From Luteimonas sp. BLCC-B24 (GTDB lineage: Bacteria; Pseudomonadota; Gammaproteobacteria; Xanthomonadales; Xanthomonadaceae): a DNA stretch of 64,000 nt. The DNA is taken from assembly GCF_028550595.1 (NCBI RefSeq), contig NZ_JAQQGN010000009.1:62001-126000 (forward strand), in the 5' to 3' direction. Made by a program: the position numbers and the translations under genes. Below, in pieces: positions 8,912-18,271 of the stretch (position 1 is its first letter; every line of letters starts with the position of its first letter). The notes under the pieces were generated by a model, which did no database searches, was not told the DNA's origin, and was given only the letters and a program-made list of their open reading frames with translations.

Positions 8912-11452
8912 TCACTGCCGACGCGGCAGCGCATAGGCCGTGACGTGGTCGCCGGCTGGCGTTTCCATGAAATGGTGGCCGCCGCTCATGATCACCAGGA
9001 ACTGGCGGCCGCCGACCTCGTACACGGCCGGTCCGGCCTGACCGCCGGCCGGGAGCACGTCACTCCACAGGGTCTCGCCGGTCTCGATGTCGATCGCGCG
9101 GATCAGGTCGTCCGTGGCCGCGGCGATGAACACCAGACCGCCCGCGGTGACGGCACTGCCGGCGTTGTTGGGCGTGCCGATGTCGATGGGCAGCATCGAC
9201 GGAATGCCGAACGGCCCATTCCTGCGCGCGGTGCCGAACGGGCGGTCCCAGATCGTGCGGCCGGTCGCCAGCGAGATCGCACGAATCCCGCCGTAAGGCG
9301 GCTGCTTGCACAGCAGGCCGGTGAACGGCAGGCGCCAGCCCGCGTTGACGTCCACCGCATAGGGCGTGCCGAGCTGCGGATCGCCTGCACCCTCGGCCGT
9401 GCTGCCGCCCATGTCGCCGCCGCGGGTGTTGCCACGGCCACCTTCGGCCTCGGGATCACCGGCGATCTCGCGCGGCTGCCAGCCCAGCCGGTCGGCGCGG
9501 TCGCGGGTGACGAGCCTGTTGTAGTTGGGCATGTCGTTGTAGTTGGCGACGATCACCCCGCGGTCGGTGTCGACGGCGATACCGCCCCAATCCGAGCCGC
9601 CGTTGTAGCCGGGGTACTGCACGAACCGGCGTTCGGCGGTCGGCGCGGTGTAGATGCCGTCATAGCTCGCATGGCGGAACTGGATGCGGCACACCAGCTG
9701 GTCGATCGGCGTGATGCCCCACATGTCGCGTTCGGTGAGGTCGCGCTGGGCCAGCGTGTGATAGGTCGAGAACGGCTGGGTGGGCGAGCGGCGGTCCGGC
9801 TCGACGCCGCCGCCGGGCACCGGCCGCTCCTCGACACCGACCAGCGGCTGGCCCGTGCGGCGGTCGAGCACGTACATGTCGCCCTGCTTGCTCGGCAGCA
9901 CCAGCGCCGGCACGGCGCCGGCGTCGGTCGGGAAGTCCACCAGCGTGGCCTGCGAACCGAGGTCGTAGTCCCAGACGTCGATGTGCACGGTCTGGAAATG
10001 CCAGGCCGGGCGGCCGGTGGTCACGTCGAGCGCCACCAGCGACGTCGCGTAGGCGTCTTCTTCCGGCCGGCGCGAACCGCTCCAGTAGTCGGCCGAGGAA
10101 TTGGCCATCGGCAGATAGACGTAGCCGAGCGCCTCGTCGCCCGACGCGATGGTCCACATGTTCGGGGTGCCGCGGGTGTAGGTTTCGCCCTCCGGCGGCA
10201 GGCCGGTGATGTCGGGGCGCACCATGTCCCAGGCCCAGCGCAGCTCGCCGGTGACGGCATCGAAGCCCTTGATCACGCCCGACGGCGCCCAGCGACGCTG
10301 GCCGTCGAGCACCTGGTGGCCGGTGACGACGACGCCGCGCACGATCGTCGGCGGCGAGGTGATCGACACGTAGCCCGGCGGCGTCTCGCCCATGCCCTCG
10401 GTGATGTCGACCTGGCCGTTGTCGCCGAAGTCGGCGCACGGCGTGCCGGTCTGCGCGTCGACCGCGATCAGGCGGCCGTCGAGCGTGCCCTCGATAACCC
10501 GCGTCGCACAGGCGCGCGGACCGCCGGCAATGGCGACCGGCGGCGCGGCGCCAGCGGACGCGGCCGTCGATGCCTCGCTCGCGAGCTGCGCAGGTGCGGT
10601 CCCGGGCGAGGCGTAGAAGGCCACGCCGCGGCAGGCGGCGGTGTAGGGAATGTAGGCATCGTCGACCTGAGGATCGTAGCGCCAGCGTTCCTCGCCGGTC
10701 GCCGCGTCCAGCGAGATCAGGATGTTGCGCGCCGTGCACAGGTACAGCGCATCGCCGATCTTCAGCGGTGTGGTCTCCGCACCCCAGCGATGCTCGGGCA
10801 GATCGCCGGTGCGATAGGTCCAGACCTTCTCGAGCTGGTCGACGTTCTCGCGGTTGATCTGGTCGAGGCGGGTGTAGCGGGTGGCGGCGTTGTCGCGACC
10901 GTAGGCGCCCCAGTCGCCGTCGGCCGGCGCATCCGCAGGCTGTCCGCCGCGCGCTGCAGGGCGCGGTTCCACGGCCATCGGGCGATGCGCGCTCCAGTCG
11001 GCGCGTGTCACACCATGGGGCGCGAATGCCAGCGCGAATGCGGCCACGAAGACCAGGCCCAGGACGCCGGTGACGATGTAGGACGCGCGGCGCGACGGTC
11101 CGCCCGGCAGGCGCGGCGCCAGCAGCGCCACCGCGATCGCCAGCACCACCATCAGGCCCAGTCGCGGAATCCAGCGCCAGTAGTCCAGACCCGACTCCCA
11201 CGCCGTCCACGCCAGCGTGCCTGCGAACACCGCGGCGAACCCGATCAGGCCCCAGCGCCGGCCCAGCGCAATACCGGCGCCGGACACGAGCAGGCCGATG
11301 CCGGCCAGCAGGTAATAGCCACTTCCCCCGATCGCCAGCAGCCAGCCGCCGCCGCCACCCAGCACCAGTCCGAGCAGGACCAGCAGCGCGCCGAGGATGC
11401 GGGCCGACCAGCCGGCCCGCAGGCGGGAGACCGTGGACGTGGACGTCGTCAT
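8912..11452 (-). CDS. gcd: membrane-bound PQQ-dependent glucose dehydrogenase
   Basis: An 846-residue quinoprotein of the glucose/quinate/shikimate family. The N-terminus has five membrane helices (about residues 15-145) followed by an eight-bladed propeller facing the periplasm, with the repeated blade motif GxxxWxxx (for example DAATGEERWRYD and DIETGETLWSD). It oxidises aldoses such as glucose to the lactone and reduces ubiquinone. PQQ synthesis genes are not in the window. It is divergent from the antiporter gene, with 152 bp between starts. Confidence 0.9.
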   Translation of the reverse strand: MTTSTSTVSRLRAGWSARILGALLVLLGLVLGGGGGWLLAIGGSGYYLLAGIGLLVSGAGIALGRRWGLIGFAAVFAGTLAWTAWESGLDYWRWIPRLGLMVVLAIAVALLAPRLPGGPSRRASYIVTGVLGLVFVAAFALAFAPHGVTRADWSAHRPMAVEPRPAARGGQPADAPADGDWGAYGRDNAATRYTRLDQINRENVDQLEKVWTYRTGDLPEHRWGAETTPLKIGDALYLCTARNILISLDAATGEERWRYDPQVDDAYIPYTAACRGVAFYASPGTAPAQLASEASTAASAGAAPPVAIAGGPRACATRVIEGTLDGRLIAVDAQTGTPCADFGDNGQVDITEGMGETPPGYVSITSPPTIVRGVVVTGHQVLDGQRRWAPSGVIKGFDAVTGELRWAWDMVRPDITGLPPEGETYTRGTPNMWTIASGDEALGYVYLPMANSSADYWSGSRRPEEDAYATSLVALDVTTGRPAWHFQTVHIDVWDYDLGSQATLVDFPTDAGAVPALVLPSKQGDMYVLDRRTGQPLVGVEERPVPGGGVEPDRRSPTQPFSTYHTLAQRDLTERDMWGITPIDQLVCRIQFRHASYDGIYTAPTAERRFVQYPGYNGGSDWGGIAVDTDRGVIVANYNDMPNYNRLVTRDRADRLGWQPREIAGDPEAEGGRGNTRGGDMGGSTAEGAGDPQLGTPYAVDVNAGWRLPFTGLLCKQPPYGGIRAISLATGRTIWDRPFGTARRNGPFGIPSMLPIDIGTPNNAGSAVTAGGLVFIAAATDDLIRAIDIETGETLWSDVLPAGGQAGPAVYEVGGRQFLVIMSGGHHFMETPAGDHVTAYALPRRQ

Positions 11453-11457
11453 GTCGG

Positions 11458-11487
11458 AACCCTGGTGCGGCGAAAACGCCCCAGGTT
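11458..11487. promoter_or_regulatory. inverted repeat in the gcd leader
   Basis: An imperfect inverted repeat (AACCCTGG...CCAGGTT arms around GCGAAAACGC) lies just upstream of the gcd start, between the divergent gcd and antiporter genes. It could be an operator or a leader hairpin. No known consensus was recognised. Confidence 0.3.
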
Positions 11488-11604
11488 AGGGATCCGTTCG
11501 CACACACCCTGTGATCACGCTCCGGTCGGTTCAAGGAGCGCTGCACGATGTGCACTGCGCGCTATGGTGGCGCGCCTGTGCGTCGAGGAGGAGGACCGCC
11601 TGCC

Positions 11605-13233
11605 ATGCATTCGATCGAAGTGGTGCTGGTGATGCTGCTGGCGGTGGTGGTCAGCGGCTATCTGACCCGGGTGCTGCAGCGCTGGGTGCCGGTTCCGCTG
11701 CCGGTGGTGCAGATCGCGCTCGGCGCCACCATCGCCGGCGTGTTCGGCCAGGGCGTGGCCCTGGACCCGCATCTGTTCTTCGTGCTGTTCCTGCCGCCGC
11801 TGTTGTTCCTCGACGGCTGGCGCATCCCGAAGAGCGGCCTGTTCCGCGATCGCGGGCTGATCCTGCCGCTGGCCCTGGGCCTGGTGGTGTTCACGGTGCT
11901 CGGTGCGGGCCTGCTGATCCACTGGCTGATTCCGGCGATGCCGCTGCCGGTGGCGTTCGCACTGGCGGCGATCCTGTCGCCGACCGATCCGGTCGCGGTG
12001 TCGTCGATCGCCGCGCGCGCGCCGATTCCGCCGCGGGTCATGCACATCCTCGAAGGCGAATCGCTGCTCAACGATGCCTCGGGCCTGGTGTGCTTCCGCT
12101 TCGCGGTGGCGGCGGTGATGACCGGCAGCTTCTCGCTGGTGTCGGCCTCGCTCACATTTTTGTGGGTGGCACTGGCGGGCGTGGCGATCGGCGTCGCGGT
12201 GACGGTGGCGATCAACCGCGGCCATGCGCTGGTCTCGCGCGTTTTCGGCGAGGAGGCCGGCACGCCCATCCTGATCAGTCTGCTGACCCCGTTCGGTGCC
12301 TATCTGCTCGCCGAGCAGGTGGCGGCATCGGGCATTCTCGCGGCGGTCGCGGCTGGCATCACGATGAGCTACGTCGAGTTCAGTGGGCGGGCGCTAGCGA
12401 CGACACGCGTGCAGCGCGCCGCGGTGTGGGACACGGTGCAGTTCTCGCTCAACGGCATCATCTTCGTGCTGCTGGGCGAGCAGCTGCCGTGGATCGTCGA
12501 GCGCGCCGCCACCTCGGTCCGCGAAGCCGGCCACGCCACGCCGTGGTGGCTGGCGATCTACGTGGCGGTGATCTCCGGCGCCCTGCTGGCGCTGCGCTTC
12601 GCCTGGGTGTGGGTGTCGCTGCGCATCGCCTTGTACCGCCGCCACGATCGGCGCGCGCCGCCGTGGCGCCTGGTCGCGGCCATGTCGGTGGCCGGCGTGC
12701 GCGGCGCGATCACCCTGGCCGGCGTGCTCACGCTGCCGCTGCTGCTGCCGGGGGGCGCGCCGTTCCCGGCCCGCGATCTGGCGATCTTCCTGGCCGCTGC
12801 GGTCATCGTGGTCTCGCTGCTGCTCGGCAGCGTCGCATTGCCGCGGCTGTTGCACGGGCTGACGTTGCCCGCGGAGGACGCGCCCGATCGCGATATCGAT
12901 CGCGCCCGCCACGCCGGCGCGGTCGCCGCGGTGGCCGCGGTCGAACGCGCGCAGCACGCCTTGCCCGCCGCACAGGCCGATCCGGATCTCTACGCCAGCG
13001 CCGCCGTGCGGGTGATGGCGCTGTACCAGGAGCGCCTGCGCCGCGGCGGCGCCGGAGTCGTCGAAGCCAGCGAACTGCGCCGTGCCGACGCGGCCGAGCG
13101 TGCCCTGCGGCTCGCGGCGGTGGAGGCCGAGCGCGACTGCATCCATCGCCTCGCGCGGCAGCGCGCGATCTCCGATGAAGTGGCGCGACGGCTGGTGCGG
13201 GATCTGGATCTGCTGGAGGCGCGGTATCGGTAG
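11605..13233 (+). CDS. CPA1-family Na+/H+ antiporter
   Basis: A 542-residue exchanger. About twelve membrane helices occupy residues 1-420, followed by a cytoplasmic helical tail rich in Ala and Arg. CPA1 hallmarks are present: FLPPLLFLDGW, the ion-binding motif SPTDPVAVSS, and GESLLNDASGLVCFRFA. It exchanges Na+ (or K+) for protons across the inner membrane. The ATG at 11605 follows a strong ribosome site (GAGGAGG). It is monocistronic, and the repeat region begins immediately after its stop. Confidence 0.9.
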   Translation: MHSIEVVLVMLLAVVVSGYLTRVLQRWVPVPLPVVQIALGATIAGVFGQGVALDPHLFFVLFLPPLLFLDGWRIPKSGLFRDRGLILPLALGLVVFTVLGAGLLIHWLIPAMPLPVAFALAAILSPTDPVAVSSIAARAPIPPRVMHILEGESLLNDASGLVCFRFAVAAVMTGSFSLVSASLTFLWVALAGVAIGVAVTVAINRGHALVSRVFGEEAGTPILISLLTPFGAYLLAEQVAASGILAAVAAGITMSYVEFSGRALATTRVQRAAVWDTVQFSLNGIIFVLLGEQLPWIVERAATSVREAGHATPWWLAIYVAVISGALLALRFAWVWVSLRIALYRRHDRRAPPWRLVAAMSVAGVRGAITLAGVLTLPLLLPGGAPFPARDLAIFLAAAVIVVSLLLGSVALPRLLHGLTLPAEDAPDRDIDRARHAGAVAAVAAVERAQHALPAAQADPDLYASAAVRVMALYQERLRRGGAGVVEASELRRADAAERALRLAAVEAERDCIHRLARQRAISDEVARRLVRDLDLLEARYR

Positions 13234-13247
13234 TGTGGTGTGGGCCT

Positions 13248-13350
<103 letters not shown>

Positions 13351-13359
13351 TTCGATCTT

Positions 13360-13832
13360 CGAGCCGTAAAGCGAGCCGAGCATCGCAGGGCGGCGGGGCC
13401 GAAGAGCAGCCCATGTCTGAGCGAAGCGAGTTTGGGCTGCGTGCCCCGCTGACCGAGAAGCGCAGGGGCCCGCCGCGGCTTCATGCGGCGGATCGCGTCC
13501 GGCGAAGGGACTTTTTGGTTCCTTGTTGGTCCTTCAAAAAAAGGAACTCGCACGCGCAGCGGGCGAAAGCTCTGCACTTGCTTCGTTTGCTTGTCTTGCG
13601 TGGCCACGCGAGACCGCGAAGAACAGAGCTTCCGCGCTGTTCGCGCGGCTTACTTTTGTCTTGTCAAAAGTAAGCAAAACCGCCATCGCCGGACACTCGC
13701 CGATGCGATGAAGCCGCATCGGTCCCCTGCGCTCCTCGCCTGACGCGGCACGCAGCCCAAACTCGCTTCGCTCAGACATGGGCTGCTCTTCGGCCACGTC
13801 AGGCTGCGGTGCTCGGCTCGCTTTACGGCTCG
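13360..13832. repeat. large imperfect inverted repeat (xanthomonad-type intergenic element)
   Basis: The outer arms 13360-13382 and 13810-13832 are perfect 23-bp inverted copies. Inside them 13397-13445 and 13747-13795 are perfect 49-bp inverted copies containing CCCATGTCTGAGCGAAGCG. Similarity continues, with mismatches, to about 13510 and 13690 (GGCTTCATGCGGC against GGCTTCATCGCAT, then GTCCGGCGA in both). The centre has its own hairpin, CTTACTTTTG/CAAAAGTAAG at 13649-13674. No transposase is encoded. It looks like a dispersed repeat element, perhaps a non-autonomous or structure-based one. Confidence 0.85.
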
Positions 13833-13845
13833 AACGTCAAACGCT

Positions 13846-13906
13846 GAAAGCCAAAGCCAAAGCCAAAGCCAAAAGCCGAAGCCGGAGCCGGAGCCGGAGC
13901 CGGAGC
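13846..13906. repeat. hexanucleotide repeat tract (AAAGCC then GGAGCC)
   Basis: About five AAAGCC units pass into AAGCCG and then four GGAGCC units. This is the purine-strand counterpart of the left tract and lies just outside the right arm, so the element as a whole is roughly mirror-symmetric. Confidence 0.85.
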
Positions 13907-14089
13907 GTCAGCAGGTGCAGCTGCCGGAGGCGCAGCAGAAGATGACGTAGCCCGAAGTCGACCAATCCGGCCGCCATATCCGCGCAAATCGCGCCCCGTC
14001 GCCCGCCGGCCATGCGACCCCATGCAGTACGATGAGCACCCCTCGTGGCAGTTCGCCGCGGGGTGCTCCCGGGACTGGACTAGGCGGCA

Positions 14090-15025
14090 ATGACGATTCG
14101 AAAGGTAGGGGCCGGTCACGGCTGGACATGGCTCGTGCAGGCGGTCAACGTGGGCCGCGGCAATCCCCGCGCGGTCTACGGCGCGATCGCGATCGTCGCG
14201 TTGCTGGCGCTGCTGCCCAGCGTGCTGCAGCTGGTGCTGCAGGTCGCCCTCGGACTCGATGCGCAGGCGCAGCTCGCAGTCATCGGCGCGACGTCGCTGC
14301 TGTCGATCCTGGTGTACCCGCTGCTGATCGGCGGCGTGATGCGTGTCATCGATGCCGTCGAACGCGGCGGCCCGGCGCGCGCCGCGGACGTGTTCTCGAC
14401 CTTCTCCGCCGACGCCGGCGCGGGCCGCCTGGTCGGCTTCGGCATGCTGATGGGCGCGCTGTACATCGTCACCTTCTACGCGCTGGTCAGCCTGTTCGGC
14501 GAAGGCGTGCCCGAGTGGTATCTCGAGGTGATGACGCTGTCGCAGGAGATGAGCGCCCAGGGCGGCTCGCCTGCGACGCCGCCCGAGATGCCCATGCCGC
14601 CGGCCGGCATCGGCCCGCTGATGGCGCTGGGGCTGCTGGTGGGCATCTATTTCGCCACGGTCTATGCAATTGGTCTGGCCCAGGTGGCGCTGGGCGGGCG
14701 GCCGGTGATGGCCGCGTTCCGGGACGGCCTGGCCGGTGCGCTCAAGAATGCGCTGCCGGTGCTGGTGGTCGCGGCGATCGCGATGGCCGGTGGCTTCGCG
14801 CTGATGCTGGTGTTCGGCATCGTCGTGCTGATGATCACCGTCGTCGCCAGCCTGGTGCATCCGGCGCTCGCCGGGCTGCTGGTGCTGCCGCTGTACATGG
14901 CGCTGCTGCTGGTGCTCTACATCGTGATGTTCGGCGTCATGTACGCGATGTGGCGCGACATCTGCGCGCCGCAGGACACCGGTGCGGTGGGGCCGGCGTC
15001 GCCCCCCGGCCAGATCGAACTCTAG
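14090..15025 (+). CDS. BPSS1780-like integral membrane protein
   Basis: A 311-residue inner-membrane protein with about six hydrophobic helices, a conserved-looking N-terminus with GWTWLVQA, and the segment PLLIGGVMRVIDAVERG. This resembles the BPSS1780 membrane family, whose function is unknown. It is convergent with the RDD gene, leaving only 2 bp between stops. Confidence 0.65.
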   Translation: MTIRKVGAGHGWTWLVQAVNVGRGNPRAVYGAIAIVALLALLPSVLQLVLQVALGLDAQAQLAVIGATSLLSILVYPLLIGGVMRVIDAVERGGPARAADVFSTFSADAGAGRLVGFGMLMGALYIVTFYALVSLFGEGVPEWYLEVMTLSQEMSAQGGSPATPPEMPMPPAGIGPLMALGLLVGIYFATVYAIGLAQVALGGRPVMAAFRDGLAGALKNALPVLVVAAIAMAGGFALMLVFGIVVLMITVVASLVHPALAGLLVLPLYMALLLVLYIVMFGVMYAMWRDICAPQDTGAVGPASPPGQIEL

Positions 15026-15027
15026 GC

Positions 15028-15732
15028 TCACCCCAGCCAGGCGGCATCGAGTGCGGCCGTCAGGCTCCGGTCCACCGCGCGCAGCAGCAGCGCCAGCAGC
15101 AGGACGCAGGCCGGCAGCTGCAATGCCAGCCAGATCCGCACGGCCGGCGGCACACGCCGCGCATCAGTGCGTACCACGCGGATGCCGGCGATCCGGTCGT
15201 GCAGCGCCTGGTGACGCGGCGCCCAGGCCGCCAGCGCGTGTCCGAGATTGAGACTGAGCCACGACAGCAGCCCCGCCGCCTGGCGCAGTCCGGCGCGCAG
15301 GAGGCCCGGCGGCAGGCCGTCGTCGTCGATCACCTGCAGGCCGAGCAGCCGCTTGCCCGGCGTCGCCTGCCAGCGGCTGCCCTCGAAAGCGGCGAACCAG
15401 ACCAGCGACAGCAGGGCGAAGGCCAGCATCGGCCAGCCCAGCAGCGCGGTCAGCGCGGCGGTCAGGGCGACGACGCCGGCGTGCAGGGCGGGATCACCGA
15501 GCCAGTGCTGCATCAGGGCCATCGGCGAAGCGCCGCTGTCGACGGCGGCCTGCATGCTGCCGGCCATCGCCCGGGTGAGCGCGTCGAGCGCACGGCCGCA
15601 GGCCTCCAGTCCGGCCGAGAGCGTGCGATGCAGCGCCACGGCCACCAGCAGCGCGATGGCCGCGGCGTCCAGCGACCAGGCGGCATAGCGATGCACCATC
15701 GGTGCGTGCGCGGGCGTCGGATCGCCGCTCAT
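15028..15732 (-). CDS. RDD-family membrane protein
   Basis: A 234-residue membrane protein. The N-terminal motif RYAAWSLDAAAI matches the RDD signature region with one departure, and QATPGKRLLGLQVID is the characteristic second motif. The C-terminal helix pair follows HQALHDRIAGIRVV. RDD proteins are thought to be transporters or assembly factors. Its ATG overlaps the tatC stop (ATGA), so it is co-translated with the tat genes, though no functional link is established. Confidence 0.8.
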   Translation of the reverse strand: MSGDPTPAHAPMVHRYAAWSLDAAAIALLVAVALHRTLSAGLEACGRALDALTRAMAGSMQAAVDSGASPMALMQHWLGDPALHAGVVALTAALTALLGWPMLAFALLSLVWFAAFEGSRWQATPGKRLLGLQVIDDDGLPPGLLRAGLRQAAGLLSWLSLNLGHALAAWAPRHQALHDRIAGIRVVRTDARRVPPAVRIWLALQLPACVLLLALLLRAVDRSLTAALDAAWLG

Positions 15733-16490
15733 GCCTGCTCGTCGCGCAGCGATCCGGCCTTCGGCGCGAGCAGGCGGGCGGCGACGATGCCGGCCTCGTA
15801 CAGCAGGCACATCGGAATCGCGAGCATCAGCTGCGAGATCACGTCGGGCGGGGTGATGACCGCCGCGAGCACGAACACGCCGACGATCGCGTAGCCGCGC
15901 GCCTCGCGCAGCTGGTCGGTGGTCACCCAACCCATCAGCACCAGGATCACCAGTGCCACCGGCAACTCGAAGCTCAGCCCGAAGGCGAGGAAGATCACCA
16001 GCACGAAATCGAGGTAGGCGTTGATGTCGGTCATCATCGCCACGCCGTCGGGCGTCACCAGGGTGAGGAAGCGGAACACCGACGGCAGCACGAAGAAGAA
16101 CGCGAACGCGCAGCCCACGTAGAACAGCGCGACCGCCGACGCCAGCAACGGCATCGCCAGACGCTTCTCGCGCTTGTACAGGCCGGGTGCGACGAAGGCC
16201 CAGGCCTGGTAGAGCAGCCACGGCATCGTCACCACGAGCGCGGTGAAGAAGGCCAGCTTCAGCGGCGCGAAGAACGGCGAGGCGACCTCGATCGCGATCA
16301 GGTGCGCGCCGTCGGGCAGCTTGTCGAGCAGCGGCTGCGCGAGCATGCCGTAGAGGGTGTTGGCGAACGGCAGCAGGCCCAGCAGCACCAGTCCGGTGCC
16401 CGCCAGGCCGCGCATCAGACGCATGCGCAACTCGATCAGGTGTTCGATCAGACTGCCGTCGCCGGTGTCGTCCTCAGCGTGCAGCGCCAT
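15729..16490 (-). CDS. tatC: Sec-independent translocase TatC
   Basis: A 253-residue, six-helix receptor of the twin-arginine pathway, which exports folded proteins. The conserved N-terminal LIEHLIELRMRLMRGL, the FVAPGLYKREKR loop and SFELPVALVIL are all present. Its start overlaps the end of tatB by 17 nt. Gene order tatA-tatB-tatC-RDD is on the minus strand. Confidence 0.97.
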   Translation of the reverse strand: MALHAEDDTGDGSLIEHLIELRMRLMRGLAGTGLVLLGLLPFANTLYGMLAQPLLDKLPDGAHLIAIEVASPFFAPLKLAFFTALVVTMPWLLYQAWAFVAPGLYKREKRLAMPLLASAVALFYVGCAFAFFFVLPSVFRFLTLVTPDGVAMMTDINAYLDFVLVIFLAFGLSFELPVALVILVLMGWVTTDQLREARGYAIVGVFVLAAVITPPDVISQLMLAIPMCLLYEAGIVAARLLAPKAGSLRDEQA

Positions 16491-16911
16491 CGCCGGGGTC
16501 CTGTGTCAGCGTGGAAGTCGGGGCCGGCGTCGGCGGCGTCGTGGGATCGGCGGCGATCGCGCCTTCGGGCAGGGGGGGCGGCGGTGGCGCGTCCGGCATG
16601 CGCCGTGCGGCGTCCACCAGCGCTTCGGTGTCGCGCCGGGCCTGCTCAACACCCTCGCGCACCCGCACGCCCGCATCGCGCAGCTGGGTGCCGACGTCGG
16701 CGATCGACTGCTGGGCCTCGCGCACGCTGCGCTTGAGCTCCTCGGCCGCCAGCTCGCGGTCGAGCTCGGACTTGACCGAATACCACTGCGACCGCGCGCG
16801 TCGGATCCACACGCCGGCGAAGCGCGCGGCCTTGGGCAGACGCTCGGGGCCCAGCACGATCAGCGCGATCAGCCCCAGGATCAGCAGTTCGCCGGTGCTT
16901 ATCCCGAACAT
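16474..16911 (-). CDS. tatB: Sec-independent translocase TatB
   Basis: A 145-residue single-helix Tat component that works with TatC in recognising twin-arginine signals. It begins MFGISTGELLILGLIALIVL and then GPERLPKAAR, the typical TatB hinge, followed by a long amphipathic helix and a Pro-rich disordered tail. The greater length and the GPERLP hinge separate it from TatA. Confidence 0.95.
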   Translation of the reverse strand: MFGISTGELLILGLIALIVLGPERLPKAARFAGVWIRRARSQWYSVKSELDRELAAEELKRSVREAQQSIADVGTQLRDAGVRVREGVEQARRDTEALVDAARRMPDAPPPPPLPEGAIAADPTTPPTPAPTSTLTQDPGDGAAR

Positions 16912-16932
16912 GGGTGCAACAGATGCCGCGCG

Positions 16933-17154
16933 TCAGCGCGGCACGTTGTCGTCGTGACGTGCGCGCTCGGACGGGGCCGGATCCTGCGAACGGTCATCGA
17001 GACGCTCGGGCGTCTCGTCGTCGTGCATGCCCTTCTTGAAGCCCTTGACCGCCTCGCCGAGGTCGCGCCCGGCGCCGCGCAGCCGTTTGGTGCCGAACAC
17101 CAGCAGGACGACGAGCAGGACGATGAGCCAATGCCAGATGCTGAAACTGCCCAT
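16933..17154 (-). CDS. tatA: Sec-independent translocase TatA
   Basis: A 73-residue protein that forms the Tat pore. The helix [16 protein letters not shown] is followed by the FGTKRLR hinge and the amphipathic [17 protein letters not shown], all standard TatA features. The tail is highly polar and acidic. It is the first gene of the tat operon, 21 bp before tatB. Confidence 0.96.
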   Translation of the reverse strand: MGSFSIWHWLIVLLVVLLVFGTKRLRGAGRDLGEAVKGFKKGMHDDETPERLDDRSQDPAPSERARHDDNVPR

Positions 17155-17229
17155 GGCAGGTACCGGTGAAGTCGGGTGGACGGCGAGGATACCGCAAGCG
17201 GCGGTGCAGGCCGCCTGCGTCGGGGCCGA

Positions 17230-18102
17230 TCAGTATTCCGGCAGCGGTTCGACGGTCGCCGGCTGGTCGTCGACGGGCTCGAAGCCCCGCGGCCGCGGAT
17301 CGCTGGGCTGCGCCGGAATCGTCGTCGCCTCCGGCACCTCGCGGATCGCCGGCGCGGCGGTCGACGCGCGTGCGACCGGCACGGCGCTGCCGCCGCGGGC
17401 AACGCGCGCCGTGGCACTGGCCTCTTCCAGCCGGTCGCGGAAGTCGACGATCGCATTCGACGGCGCCTGGCCGGCGCGGTTTTCGAGGATCGCGCGCGGC
17501 GTGCTGTTCGGTCCGTAGACCGCCACGTTGGCGTCGTCGTCGATCTGCAGCACGGCGCCGTCGAGGGCGACGCCGGCGAACAGCCCGCGCGCGCGCGACC
17601 ACGACCAGATCTCGGCCTTGAGCTGGCCGTCGGTCAGCGCCGCGGCGTTGCGGCCCACCGGACCGGCGGCGACGCCGGCATCGGCGCCCAGGGTGAACTT
17701 GCCGTTGACGATGGATTCCAGGCTGCGCTCGTTGCGGAACACCAGCACCACGTCCGACGACTGCACGCCGGCCTGGAAGCCGATGCTGCCGCCGGTGATG
17801 CGCACGAACGCGGGATTCGACCAGGTGCCGTCGGGCGTCTTCACCGACATCAGGCCGTGGCCGCGGCGGCCGCCGATGATCAGGCCGGCCTTGACGGTGT
17901 CGGGAATGACCACGATCGCGCGGGCCTCGTCGAGCAGCTTGTCGGGGATGCCCGATTCCGGAATCGCCTGGATCTCACCGAGCACCCGCACCGCATTCTG
18001 GGCGCGCGCGTCCTCGCGCGGGCCGGCGAATGCGGCGCCTGCGGCGAGCGAAAGGCCGAGGGCGAGCGCCAGCAGGGCGCGGGGGCGGCGGATCGTGGTC
18101 AT
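17230..18102 (-). CDS. exported SYLF (Ysc84-like) lipid-binding domain protein
   Basis: A 290-residue periplasmic protein. A signal peptide ends near GAAFAG and is followed by a SYLF domain (about residues 30-205): ARAIVVIPDTVKAGLIIGGRRGHGLM, GGSIGFQAGVQSSDVVLVF and LDGAVLQIDDDANVAVYG are the family's blocks. The C-terminal 80 residues are Pro/Ala-rich and probably disordered. SYLF domains bind phosphoinositides in eukaryotes; the bacterial role is unknown. Confidence 0.85.
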   Translation of the reverse strand: MTTIRRPRALLALALGLSLAAGAAFAGPREDARAQNAVRVLGEIQAIPESGIPDKLLDEARAIVVIPDTVKAGLIIGGRRGHGLMSVKTPDGTWSNPAFVRITGGSIGFQAGVQSSDVVLVFRNERSLESIVNGKFTLGADAGVAAGPVGRNAAALTDGQLKAEIWSWSRARGLFAGVALDGAVLQIDDDANVAVYGPNSTPRAILENRAGQAPSNAIVDFRDRLEEASATARVARGGSAVPVARASTAAPAIREVPEATTIPAQPSDPRPRGFEPVDDQPATVEPLPEY

Positions 18103-18271
18103 GCGGACTCCAGGGGCGGCGCGTGCCGCGGAACGGACACGGGATCGGACAACAGGCGGCACACGGAGTTCAGGCTAGTGACGGTCGAATGAATCGCCGG
18201 TGAGTTCATCCGCGTGCGGGCCACGGACCCGACGCGGCCGCCTGCCCAAGGGCCGGGGCGCCTGCCATCCT

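Noticed and set aside
8945..11632. 895-codon open frame on the plus strand opposite gcd
   Set aside because: It is antisense to a complete, family-matching quinoprotein gene, and its composition (Arg, His, Gln, Ala) is that of a GC-rich shadow frame. The same applies to the long frames opposite plsB and the kinase gene.
13649..13674. Hairpin CTTACTTTTG/CAAAAGTAAG as an intrinsic terminator
   Set aside because: It is AT-rich, lacks a following T run, and lies inside the repeat element far from any gene end.
13534..13797. Open frames beginning MSERSEFG-like on both arms of the repeat
   Set aside because: They are the same repeat sequence read from each arm, with no ribosome sites or domain content, so they were treated as part of the repeat.
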